Below are positions 56,825 through 64,000 of a stretch of DNA of 64,000 bases, piece by piece (the stretch's first letter is position 1; the number at the start of each line of letters is the position of its first letter). Below the pieces are notes generated by a model. It saw nothing but the letters and a program-made list of their open reading frames with translations, made no database searches and was not told the origin of the DNA. The translations under genes and the position numbers were made by a program. Source of the stretch: an uncultured Clostridia bacterium (GTDB lineage Bacteria > Bacillota > Clostridia > Oscillospirales > Ruminococcaceae); assembly GCA_947624375.1 (NCBI GenBank), contig CANQKD010000002.1, positions 124,001-188,000 of the forward strand, read 5' to 3'.

Positions 56825-59071
56825 ATGTTAAGAAAAATATTTGCCGTACTTCTGGGCACGTTTGCGGTGTCAGCGGCAATATGTGCATCAGGCTGTAATG
56901 AAGCACGGCTTGATGCTTTTGCCTATTCGGAAACATCTTATTTGGCGCAGACCGACGAACCTGCCCAAGCCCCTGTGGTCTCTCAGGCGGAAATAACAAA
57001 ATATTCACACACAGAAGATGCCATACGCTTATACTGGGGCAAGGCAGAGGGCGCAAACGGTTACGATATATACAGGCAGAATGTTTCTGACAAGGAAAAA
57101 TGGGACTATATTGCCAGAATAACCGATGGCGGCACAAACGGATATACGGTATACAGATACAACACCTTAACAAACGAGCTGGAAAAGACAGAAAGCGTAT
57201 CAGAAAGCGCCGACTATAACTACAGAGATGACATCGGACTTTCTTCAGGTACCGTTTATACATACAAAGCGGTGGCGTTTGCAGATACAGACGGTGAGAT
57301 AACATACGGCGCTGAAAGCAAGCCTTTTACAGCTGCTACAAGCCCGTCTGCTTCTGAGATAACCAGATCTACACATACCGAAAACGCCGTGCGTATATAC
57401 TGGAACAAAGTTTCGGGTGCAAGCGGCTATGAGATATACAGATATGACACATCAGCCAAAAAATGGGTCTTGATAAAAACAATAAACGACAGCACGACAT
57501 TAAACTACAGAGATAACGGGCTATCCTCCGCAACTATATATAAATACAAAGTAAAAGCATTTATCAACTGCGACGGTCAGCTGGTGCACGGAATGTCAAG
57601 CGAGAAATTCGCCGCTGCCACAAGCCCTGCCGCCGCTAAGATAACCAAATTCTCACATACCGAAAATGCTGTGCGTATATACTGGGACAAAGTTTTGGGC
57701 GCAAGCGGTTACGAGGTATACAGATACAGCACATCGGCAAAAAAATGGTTGCTGATAAAAACAATAAACGGCAATATATCAAATTACAGAGATGACGATC
57801 TTTATCCGGGAACGGTATACAAATACAAGGTAAAAGCATTCAAAAACTGCGGCGATCAGCGTGCGAACGGAATGTCAAGTGAGAAATTTGCCGCAGCAAC
57901 AAGTCCGTCAGCGCCGACAATAACCAGGTTTTCACATCTGAGCAATGCTGTGCGCATACACTGGAGCAAAGTATCGGGTGCAAGCGGATATGAAATATAC
58001 AGATATAACACATCGTCTAAAAAATGGGTCATGGTAGCTACTGTACCGGGCAACTCAAGGCACAATTACAGAAACGACTATCTTGCCGCGGGCACGGTAT
58101 ACAAATACAAAGTAATAGCTTATACAAAGTGCGGTGACACACTTTCGCACGGGGCGTCCAGCCGGACGTTCGCGACAATTACAGACCCTGCGGCGACCTC
58201 GATGACCGGCTACAAAAGAACGGGGAGCGGTACTTCAGCTACTCTGTACTGGCGAAAAGTGCAGTGCAGCGGATATTATATCCAGCAGTACAGAAACGGC
58301 TCATGGATAACAATAAAGACCGTTTCTTCGCCCAACACTGTCAGTGCCTCACTGACAGATCTTGAAGTAAACAAAAATCTGTATTTCAGGATAGTGCCGT
58401 ATGCAAAGTCGGGATCGACCATAGTAACAGGCAAAGCAAGCTCATCGTATTCGCTCATTCTGCCTTACACGGTAACTGCTGTAAGAGGCTCGGTGATGAA
58501 ATCTTCGCCTGCGTGGTCGTCAAACACTCTGCTTAGTTTCAACAGCGGCACAATATTTTACAAACTCGGCACAAACAGCAATTGGCTGAGGGTAGAATAC
58601 AACGGTACTGTCGGCTACATATACAACAAGGCAGTTACGGGCAGGGCGAATTATTCTGCCATTACGACCGCTACTCTGCCGGTGGTGGCAGACGACTGGC
58701 TGTTTGACAACGGCACGAGCATAAGCGCGATATTCAATTACACCAAAGCTATGTACTATGCCACCTCGCCAAAGCTGAGCGTTGAAGAAATGGCTGTAAG
58801 GGGCTTCAAACTCAGGTCGGGCGCGTGCTATTACTATGCTTCTCTGATGTATTATCTGCTTAAAAGGGCAGGCTATGATGTATATATAATACAGGGCGAA
58901 TCAAGACCCAACAACGAGCACTGGTGGAACCTTGTAAGGACATCGGCAGGCTGGAGGCATTATGATGCAACGCCTTTCAGAGACCATGATTATCTTTACG
59001 GCACGACCGATGCGCAGACCGCAAAATATATGACCAAATGGGACAGAAGCAAGTACCCTGCTGCTAACTGA
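56825..59071 (+). CDS. Lipoprotein with Fn3-like repeats and C-terminal transglutaminase-like domain
   Basis: 748 residues. Lipobox ASGC (Cys24), then five fibronectin-III-like repeats starting near 55, 176, 270, 363 and 457, each with a W/YWxKVxGAxGYEIYRY core. An SH3-like module follows (about 545-605), then a transglutaminase/protease-like domain with the full triad Cys668 (SGACYYYAS), His699 (NEHWWNLV) and Asp714 (YDATPFR). It is probably tethered outside and acts on wall or surface proteins. Repeats 2-4 are close copies at 93-94 residue spacing, suggesting recent duplication. ATG at 56825 is 8 bases after GGAGG. First gene of a four-gene operon. Confidence 0.88.
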   Translation: MLRKIFAVLLGTFAVSAAICASGCNEARLDAFAYSETSYLAQTDEPAQAPVVSQAEITKYSHTEDAIRLYWGKAEGANGYDIYRQNVSDKEKWDYIARITDGGTNGYTVYRYNTLTNELEKTESVSESADYNYRDDIGLSSGTVYTYKAVAFADTDGEITYGAESKPFTAATSPSASEITRSTHTENAVRIYWNKVSGASGYEIYRYDTSAKKWVLIKTINDSTTLNYRDNGLSSATIYKYKVKAFINCDGQLVHGMSSEKFAAATSPAAAKITKFSHTENAVRIYWDKVLGASGYEVYRYSTSAKKWLLIKTINGNISNYRDDDLYPGTVYKYKVKAFKNCGDQRANGMSSEKFAAATSPSAPTITRFSHLSNAVRIHWSKVSGASGYEIYRYNTSSKKWVMVATVPGNSRHNYRNDYLAAGTVYKYKVIAYTKCGDTLSHGASSRTFATITDPAATSMTGYKRTGSGTSATLYWRKVQCSGYYIQQYRNGSWITIKTVSSPNTVSASLTDLEVNKNLYFRIVPYAKSGSTIVTGKASSSYSLILPYTVTAVRGSVMKSSPAWSSNTLLSFNSGTIFYKLGTNSNWLRVEYNGTVGYIYNKAVTGRANYSAITTATLPVVADDWLFDNGTSISAIFNYTKAMYYATSPKLSVEEMAVRGFKLRSGACYYYASLMYYLLKRAGYDVYIIQGESRPNNEHWWNLVRTSAGWRHYDATPFRDHDYLYGTTDAQTAKYMTKWDRSKYPAAN

Positions 59072-59087
59072 TAACACGGAGAATATT

Positions 59088-60506
59088 ATGGTATTTAGTT
59101 CAACGGTATTTATGTTTCTGTTTTTGCCGATAACCTACATAGCATATATATGCGTGCGCAGTTATGCGGTAAAAAATGCCCTGCTGATAATCGCAAGCCT
59201 TGTGTTCTATGCATACGGCGAGCCTTTTGCAGTGCTGCTTATGATACTTTCTGTTGCGCTCAACTATGTGTGCGGGCGTTTCATGGGAAATGAGCGGCTG
59301 AAAAAGCCTGTGCTGATAATTGCGATAGTATGTGACTTAGGGCTTCTTATAGTATTCAAATATCTGAAATTCATACTTCGCACCGCAAACGGCATCACGG
59401 GGGCAGCGCTGCCGATACCGGCTATATCACTGCCTATCGGTATATCGTTTTTCACGTTCCAGGCGATGTCTTATGTGATAGATGCCTACAAAGATCCATC
59501 GCTTATTGAAAAGAAGTTTTTTAACGTATGCCTGTATATATCGTTCTTTCCGCAGCTGATAGCAGGACCTATAATCAAGTTCTCTGATGTTGCAAAACAG
59601 TTTCGTCAGAGGACTCATACTGTACAGAAAACATCTGACGGCATAAAACGCTTTATATACGGGCTTTCAAAAAAGCTGCTGATAGCAAACACCATGGCGC
59701 TTATAGCAGACGGCGTGTTTTGTCTGCAAGAGCAGTTTATTACCTTGCCTGCGGCGTGGGCAGGGGCTGTGTGCTATGCGCTGCAAATATACTTTGATTT
59801 CAGCGGCTACAGCGATATGGCTATAGGTCTGGGAAAGATGTTCGGATTTGAATTCAAGGAAAACTTCAATTACCCGTTCGCATCGCTGGGCATGACCGAC
59901 TTCTGGAGAAAGTGGAACATATCCGTTTCAACTTGGTTCAAAGAGTATGTCTACATACCGCTGGGCGGAAACAGAAAAGGCAAGGCGCGCACCTGCCTGA
60001 ACAAATGCATAGTGTTCTTCCTTACCGGGCTGTGGCACGGCGCAAACTTTACGTTTATAGTATGGGGGCTTATGCATGGGGCGCTCCTGCTTTTAGAACA
60101 ATACGGCGTGATACCTGCAAAGAAAGCAAAGGGCGCATTGAGCAAAATACTTGTGCGCATATACACCGCTGCTGCGATACTTGTAACGTTTGTTATTTTC
60201 CGCGCTGATACGCTTTCGCAGGGGTTTGCGGTGATAAAGAGTATGTTTGTGGGAAGCCTTTCGGTACTGCCACAGACGGCTGCGGCGGTGTACTCGCTGT
60301 TTTCACCATACACCATAATGATGCTGGCGCTTGGCATTATTTTCAGTATGCCTGTGACAAAGAAGCTGAAGCAGAAGTTTGCAGAGAAAAACATGGCTGC
60401 GGCAGCCGAGGTCATCTCATCGGCAGTTACTCTGGTATTGCTGGCGCTGTGCGTTCTGGCTCTTGCAACGGCAGCATATGATCCGTTCATATATTTCAGA
60501 TTCTGA
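59088..60506 (+). CDS. MBOAT-family O-acyltransferase (AlgI-like)
   Basis: Multi-pass membrane enzyme, 472 residues, that passes acyl groups across the membrane for polysaccharide O-acetylation. It has the AlgI/DltB signatures: YFDFSGYSDMAIGLGKMFG, NFNYPFASLGMTDFWRKWNIS, LGGNRKG and LTGLWHGANFTF with His317, followed by His330 in GLMHG. Followed by an AlgJ-like gene, as in alginate- and cellulose-acetylation operons. Confidence 0.93.
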   Translation: MVFSSTVFMFLFLPITYIAYICVRSYAVKNALLIIASLVFYAYGEPFAVLLMILSVALNYVCGRFMGNERLKKPVLIIAIVCDLGLLIVFKYLKFILRTANGITGAALPIPAISLPIGISFFTFQAMSYVIDAYKDPSLIEKKFFNVCLYISFFPQLIAGPIIKFSDVAKQFRQRTHTVQKTSDGIKRFIYGLSKKLLIANTMALIADGVFCLQEQFITLPAAWAGAVCYALQIYFDFSGYSDMAIGLGKMFGFEFKENFNYPFASLGMTDFWRKWNISVSTWFKEYVYIPLGGNRKGKARTCLNKCIVFFLTGLWHGANFTFIVWGLMHGALLLLEQYGVIPAKKAKGALSKILVRIYTAAAILVTFVIFRADTLSQGFAVIKSMFVGSLSVLPQTAAAVYSLFSPYTIMMLALGIIFSMPVTKKLKQKFAEKNMAAAAEVISSAVTLVLLALCVLALATAAYDPFIYFRF

Positions 60507-60522
60507 CAACGGAGGACATACA

Positions 60523-62007
60523 GTGGAAAACAAAGATAAGAAGATCAGAATATTTCACATAGTATATATAGTGATATTTTTTGTTATATGTTGCTTGCCG
60601 CTGCTTTTGTGGGTGCCGCTGAAAAACGAAAAGCCCATTGGCAACACTTCTCTTGCGCAGTTTCCTGCTGCTGCGGACGACAGCGGAAAACTCAACGGCG
60701 AATTCTTTTCGCAGTTCGGCGATTACTTCACCGATCATCTTCCGCTGCGGCAATATCTCGTAACTGCCGATAATTATATAAAAGCGCAGATATTCGGCAG
60801 CAGCGCGGCAAATGTCATACAAGGAAAATATGGCTATATTTTTTCGCAGGAAACTGTCAATGATTATGTCGGTGTGACGTCTTCGCAGCGCAAGATATAC
60901 AACATTGCGCGCACTGTAAAGCTAATGCAGGACAAAGCGGAGTTAAGCGGCAACAATTTTGTGTTTACCGTAATACCGAATAAAAATTCTTTATACCCCG
61001 AATATATGCCGGGCAGATACATAAAAGGCGAAAACAGCGATCTTTCGCTGCTGAGTGAAAAGCTTGGCGTACTTGGTGTAAATTATGCCGATATGTATCA
61101 GGTGCTGGGGCAGTACGGCGATGTGTATTTAAAACGAGATACCCACTGGAACGGGCTTGGCGCGCTTTACGGCTTCAACGCGATAACGGGTGCGCTCGGC
61201 AAGCAGCACAAAGACTACAACGGCGCTGAGTACACATACACCAACGACTGGCGCGGCGACATTGACAAGCTGCTCTACCCTGTGGGCGGCGTGCGCGACA
61301 GCCAGTATTACTTTGATACAGACCTCTCGGGCGTTACGTTTCTCTCCCCTGCCCTCGAGGGCGGCAATGATGCCATACTTAAAGAGCTTATGAGCGATCA
61401 CGAAAAGTACGACACGATGATAAAGACTATGAATATTCAGGCTTCGGGCAAACTGTTGATGATGAGAGATTCATTTGCAAGGGCTATGCTGCCGTTTATT
61501 ATAGAAAACTACCGCAGCACGACTATCACGCGCTCCATGCCGTTTGTTATGACTTCTCTTGAAGACGAAACGGGCGTTGACGTGGTATATGAGATAGTTG
61601 AAAGAAACCTGAGCAGAATAGTTGAGACCGCACCGATAATGGAAGCGCTGGAAACACAGCAGCCGCAGATAACCTCTGAAGAGAGCGGAAATAATATCAT
61701 AAAGACAGACAAGACCATGTCATATGTGAAAATATACGGTGTTCTTGAAGAGAAGTATTTTGATGACGACAGCAGGATATTTGTTACCTGCAAGGGAAGC
61801 GAGAGCCGCACTTACGAGGCTTTCCCGATATGCGAAAGCGGGCTTTTAGGGCTTGATACGCCCTGCGACACGGGCTTTTCGCTTATCCTGCCAAGTGATC
61901 TTCCTGCGGGAGAGTATGAGGTTTCAGTCACTGTAACATCGGGCAGAGGAAACGTATCTACAGGCGTGCTGACGACCTTTGCGTATGATACAGCGGCTGA
62001 TGAATAA
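60523..62007 (+). CDS. AlgJ/AlgX-like SGNH acetyltransferase (DHHW family)
   Basis: 494 residues. One N-terminal membrane anchor (about 10-31), then an extracytoplasmic SGNH-hydrolase-like domain with Asp206-His208 in RDTHWNG and Ser317 in MMRDSFARAM, the triad residues of AlgJ/AlgX proteins. A beta-rich C-terminal domain (about 400-494) follows. It should complete acetyl transfer to a surface polysaccharide with the MBOAT protein. The frame is open from 60379 inside the MBOAT gene; the true start is the GTG at 60523 after GGAGG. Confidence 0.87.
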   Translation: MENKDKKIRIFHIVYIVIFFVICCLPLLLWVPLKNEKPIGNTSLAQFPAAADDSGKLNGEFFSQFGDYFTDHLPLRQYLVTADNYIKAQIFGSSAANVIQGKYGYIFSQETVNDYVGVTSSQRKIYNIARTVKLMQDKAELSGNNFVFTVIPNKNSLYPEYMPGRYIKGENSDLSLLSEKLGVLGVNYADMYQVLGQYGDVYLKRDTHWNGLGALYGFNAITGALGKQHKDYNGAEYTYTNDWRGDIDKLLYPVGGVRDSQYYFDTDLSGVTFLSPALEGGNDAILKELMSDHEKYDTMIKTMNIQASGKLLMMRDSFARAMLPFIIENYRSTTITRSMPFVMTSLEDETGVDVVYEIVERNLSRIVETAPIMEALETQQPQITSEESGNNIIKTDKTMSYVKIYGVLEEKYFDDDSRIFVTCKGSESRTYEAFPICESGLLGLDTPCDTGFSLILPSDLPAGEYEVSVTVTSGRGNVSTGVLTTFAYDTAADE

Positions 62008-62028
62008 CAAAAGGAGGCTTTATTCGTT

Positions 62029-62820
62029 ATGAAAATGGCTATAATACTTGCGGCTGCCACGATGATGGCACTCACTTCGTGCGGCAGCAGTGATGAGACG
62101 GTGACTAAAAGCGGCAAGGTGGAGCTGTCTGACGGCTCGGCAACTGTGGTGACTTCGGCAGCTGACATAACTCAGACGGCCGCCGAAGAAAGCGGTGAAA
62201 CTTCTGATATAACGGCGGAAACGACCGCTGAAACAACACAAGTTACCACTACCGCCAAAGAAACCACTACCGCAGAGGTGACGACCACCAAAAAGGCGGC
62301 TGATACGGCTAACACAGCTGAAACAACAACAAAAGTCACCACTACCACTACGACTACAACAACTACTACAACCACGACCACTACAACTACCCCTGCCCCA
62401 CAGCCTGCTTCATACAGCGATAATGATGCGGCGATAACCTACAAGGGAGTAACACTTGCTATAGATGCTGACATGGCACCGGCTCTGGCGGCTTTAGGGC
62501 AGCCTGATTCAAAGCAGGAGAACCCCAACTGCCTCAGCGGCACTAAGGGCACTACATATATGTACGGCGCGACGATGATAAACGTTTACGAGAGCGACGG
62601 AAAAGAATACATTGAATCTGTTCTGGAGGACGGCGACAAAAACGCCTCAACGCCGAAAGGTGTAGCTGTGGGCGGCTTAGCAAGCGATATCACGGCGGCT
62701 TACGGCAGCGGCGGAAATGTCTCGGATTTTATGGTAGAATACAAAGGCAGCCGCACATCTATGATGTTCTACACAGAGGGCGGCAGTATAACGGGCATAT
62801 TCATAACAAAAGTATACTAA
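62029..62820 (+). CDS. Lipoprotein with polythreonine linker, unknown C-terminal domain
   Basis: 263 residues: lipobox LTSC (Cys18), an acidic Thr/Ala region, a run of about 20 threonines (near 103-122), and a compact C-terminal domain (about 135-263; ITYKGVTLAIDADMAPALAALG, then YMYGATMINVYESDG) that I do not recognise. The linker design matches the CAP lipoprotein at 9246. AAGGAGG precedes the ATG. Last gene of the surface operon, so it may act with the acetylation pair. Confidence 0.82.
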   Translation: MKMAIILAAATMMALTSCGSSDETVTKSGKVELSDGSATVVTSAADITQTAAEESGETSDITAETTAETTQVTTTAKETTTAEVTTTKKAADTANTAETTTKVTTTTTTTTTTTTTTTTTTPAPQPASYSDNDAAITYKGVTLAIDADMAPALAALGQPDSKQENPNCLSGTKGTTYMYGATMINVYESDGKEYIESVLEDGDKNASTPKGVAVGGLASDITAAYGSGGNVSDFMVEYKGSRTSMMFYTEGGSITGIFITKVY

Positions 62821-62835
62821 AATAACAAAAAGAAA

Positions 62836-62872
62836 AATGGCGCAGTCCAAAGCAGACTGTGCCATCTTTTTT
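62836..62872. terminator. Terminator of surface operon
   Basis: ATGGCGCAGTC (62837-62847) pairs with GACTGTGCCAT (62855-62865; one G-U), followed by six T residues. It may also serve the converging gene. Confidence 0.85.
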
Positions 62873-62887
62873 GCATAGATGATGATC

Positions 62888-63196
62888 TTACTCGTCGGTC
62901 TCCTCAACAGCTTCTTCAATGCTGTCAAGACCTTCTTCAACGCTCTCTGCGCCTTCTTCAACTGCTTCAGCAGCCTTCTCGGAAGCCTCTTCAATAGCCT
63001 CCTGCGCATCATCAGCAGCTTCTTCTGCTGCCTCGGCGGCATCGTCGCACTCGGTGCAGCAATCGCAGTCGCACTCGTCGTCGAATTCCTCATAATCATA
63101 TTCTTCCATTTCCTTGCGCTTTTTCAGAGTGAAAAACGCAGCAGCAGCGCCTGCCAGAGCGGCAAGACCTACAAATACCTTAAAGCCCTTAGCCAT
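62888..63196 (-). CDS. Small membrane-anchored acidic protein with Cys cluster
   Basis: 102 residues. One N-terminal helix (about 4-24, VFVGLAALAGAAAAFFTL) followed by KKRK is typical of YtxH-like proteins. Next comes an acidic stretch with a Cys cluster (ECDCDCCTEC, about 42-51) that could bind metal. The rest is a regular Glu/Ala-rich amphipathic helix (EEA-type repeats). Function unknown. The frame is open from 63274, but AAAGGAG fits the ATG at 63196. Confidence 0.75.
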   Translation of the reverse strand: MAKGFKVFVGLAALAGAAAAFFTLKKRKEMEEYDYEEFDDECDCDCCTECDDAAEAAEEAADDAQEAIEEASEKAAEAVEEGAESVEEGLDSIEEAVEETDE

Positions 63197-63232
63197 TGGT
63201 GAACAACTCCTTTTAAAAATTTGTCTAAAACG

Positions 63233-63261
63233 ATTATAACATATACCGAAACAAAATTCAA
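63233..63261 (-). promoter_or_regulatory. Promoter of acidic membrane protein gene
   Basis: Minus-strand TTGAAT and TATAAT, 17-base spacer. Confidence 0.8.
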
Positions 63262-63304
63262 GCATTTTATACAAAAAAATTGTTTTCGGCGCATAATTTT
63301 TTCA

Positions 63305-64000
63305 TTACATATTTTCGGTGAGGTGCATTATAATACTTACGGCGGCTATCGGAGCGGTCTCGCAGCGCAAAATTCTCTCGCCCAGCCATATGGGAAGTGC
63401 GCCGCTTTCCTCGCACAGTTTTACTTCGCTTTCGCAAAAACCGCCCTCGCTGCCTATCATCAGCGCGACCGATCTTTTATCTGCAAACATACCGCCGCAC
63501 AGCCGCCTGCCGCCTTTTTCATAGCATATCAGCGAAATATCGCACTCTTTCATTTGTTTTGCAGCCGTCTCTATGCTTATTATGTCCGTTACCTGCGGTA
63601 TGATACCGCGCCCCGACTGCTTTGCCGCGCCCTCGGCTATTTTTTGCAGCCGTGCCAGCTTTTTCTCAAAGCTTTTTCCGTCGGGACGTGAGACACATCT
63701 TTCGGTCAGCACGGGCACTATTCTGCAAACGCCCAGCTCCACAGCTTTCTGCACGATAAATTCCAGCTTGTCAAGTTTTGGCACAGCCTGAAAAAGCGTA
63801 AGCTCAATACTCGGCTCAGCTTTTGTTTTTTGTGATGAAAGCACATCGCACAGCACCTCTTTGTCTGAAATGCTGCGTATTTTGCATATGTATTCAACGC
63901 CGCCGCTGCACAGGGTTATCTCATCGCCCAGCCTCATTCTCAGCGAGCGCCCTATGTGTACAGCATCGTCACCGGTGATGCGCGCGGTGTTTTCGTTTAT
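63305..64000 (-). CDS. rsmE: 16S rRNA (uracil-1498-N3)-methyltransferase, 5' end cut by window edge
   Basis: SPOUT-class enzyme that methylates U1498 of 16S rRNA. The frame runs to the window edge. The residues before the first internal ATG (63937) are family-like (ARITGDDAVHIGRSLRMRLGD), so that ATG is not the start. About 231 residues are present, with only the first 10-15 missing. The SAM-binding knot shows LMIGSEGGFCESE and LGERILRCETAPIAA. Confidence 0.95.
   Translation of the reverse strand: MNENTARITGDDAVHIGRSLRMRLGDEITLCSGGVEYICKIRSISDKEVLCDVLSSQKTKAEPSIELTLFQAVPKLDKLEFIVQKAVELGVCRIVPVLTERCVSRPDGKSFEKKLARLQKIAEGAAKQSGRGIIPQVTDIISIETAAKQMKECDISLICYEKGGRRLCGGMFADKRSVALMIGSEGGFCESEVKLCEESGALPIWLGERILRCETAPIAAVSIIMHLTENM

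Noticed and set aside
62172-62381. 69-codon polyvaline frame
   Set aside because: It is only the reverse complement of the polythreonine tract.

Overview
This window reads as a chromosome segment of a low-to-mid GC Gram-positive bacterium, most likely a gut Clostridia member of the Ruminococcaceae/Oscillospiraceae type. The support is: perfect CIRCE operators, sigma-A promoters almost all with a 17-bp spacer, strong AGGAGG ribosome sites with frequent GTG and TTG starts, the dgt-dnaG-rpoD order, AddAB instead of RecBCD, and lipoproteins with polythreonine linkers. The species assignment is inference. TGA is used as a normal stop.

Layout. 1-1869 holds most of valS (minus; its 3' end is outside). 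2045-3234 is repeat-filled and gene-free. 3235-5266 is groES-groEL behind a CIRCE operator. 5594-9114 is a response regulator, histidine kinase and HtrA protease operon. It is followed by a secreted CAP-domain lipoprotein, a CPBP protease and a CIRCE-controlled htpG. 13940-17835 is the dgt-dnaG-rpoD operon (minus). 17959-22000 has yigZ, rpmE with a candidate pseudoknot leader, an orphan HicB, ilvE and a lipid kinase. 23025-24100 is a second repeat island. 24105-31570 carries a small exporter, a GH2 enzyme, an amidase, rmuC, tadA and an AI-2E-type permease. 31618-31868 looks like a structured RNA. pcrA follows, then a third repeat island (34352-36000), then flavin reductase, a small exported peptide and addB-addA.

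43953-48004 holds an acetyltransferase, a signal-peptidase-like protein lacking the catalytic residues, and rnhA / an EF-Tu-domain-2-like protein / mnmA. 48029-49628 is a compact cassette bounded by a 36-bp direct repeat next to tRNA-Thr. It has an XRE regulator divergent from a frameshifted superinfection-immunity gene and a patatin-like phospholipase, with a palindromic operator at the start of the effector transcript. After that come carbonic anhydrase, an ECF sigma factor with its membrane partner, an Lrp / aminotransferase / ispE / radical SAM operon, and a cell-surface operon (transglutaminase lipoprotein, MBOAT, AlgJ-like, polythreonine lipoprotein). The window ends in rsmE (minus, 5' end outside).

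Two threads stand out. First, the gene-poor islands are built from a shared set of noncoding elements: telomere-like heptanucleotide arrays, and hairpin elements whose stems differ between copies but stay base-paired. Second, the 48-49.6 kb cassette has the shape of a small phage-defence or immunity module. Neither could be tested by database search here.
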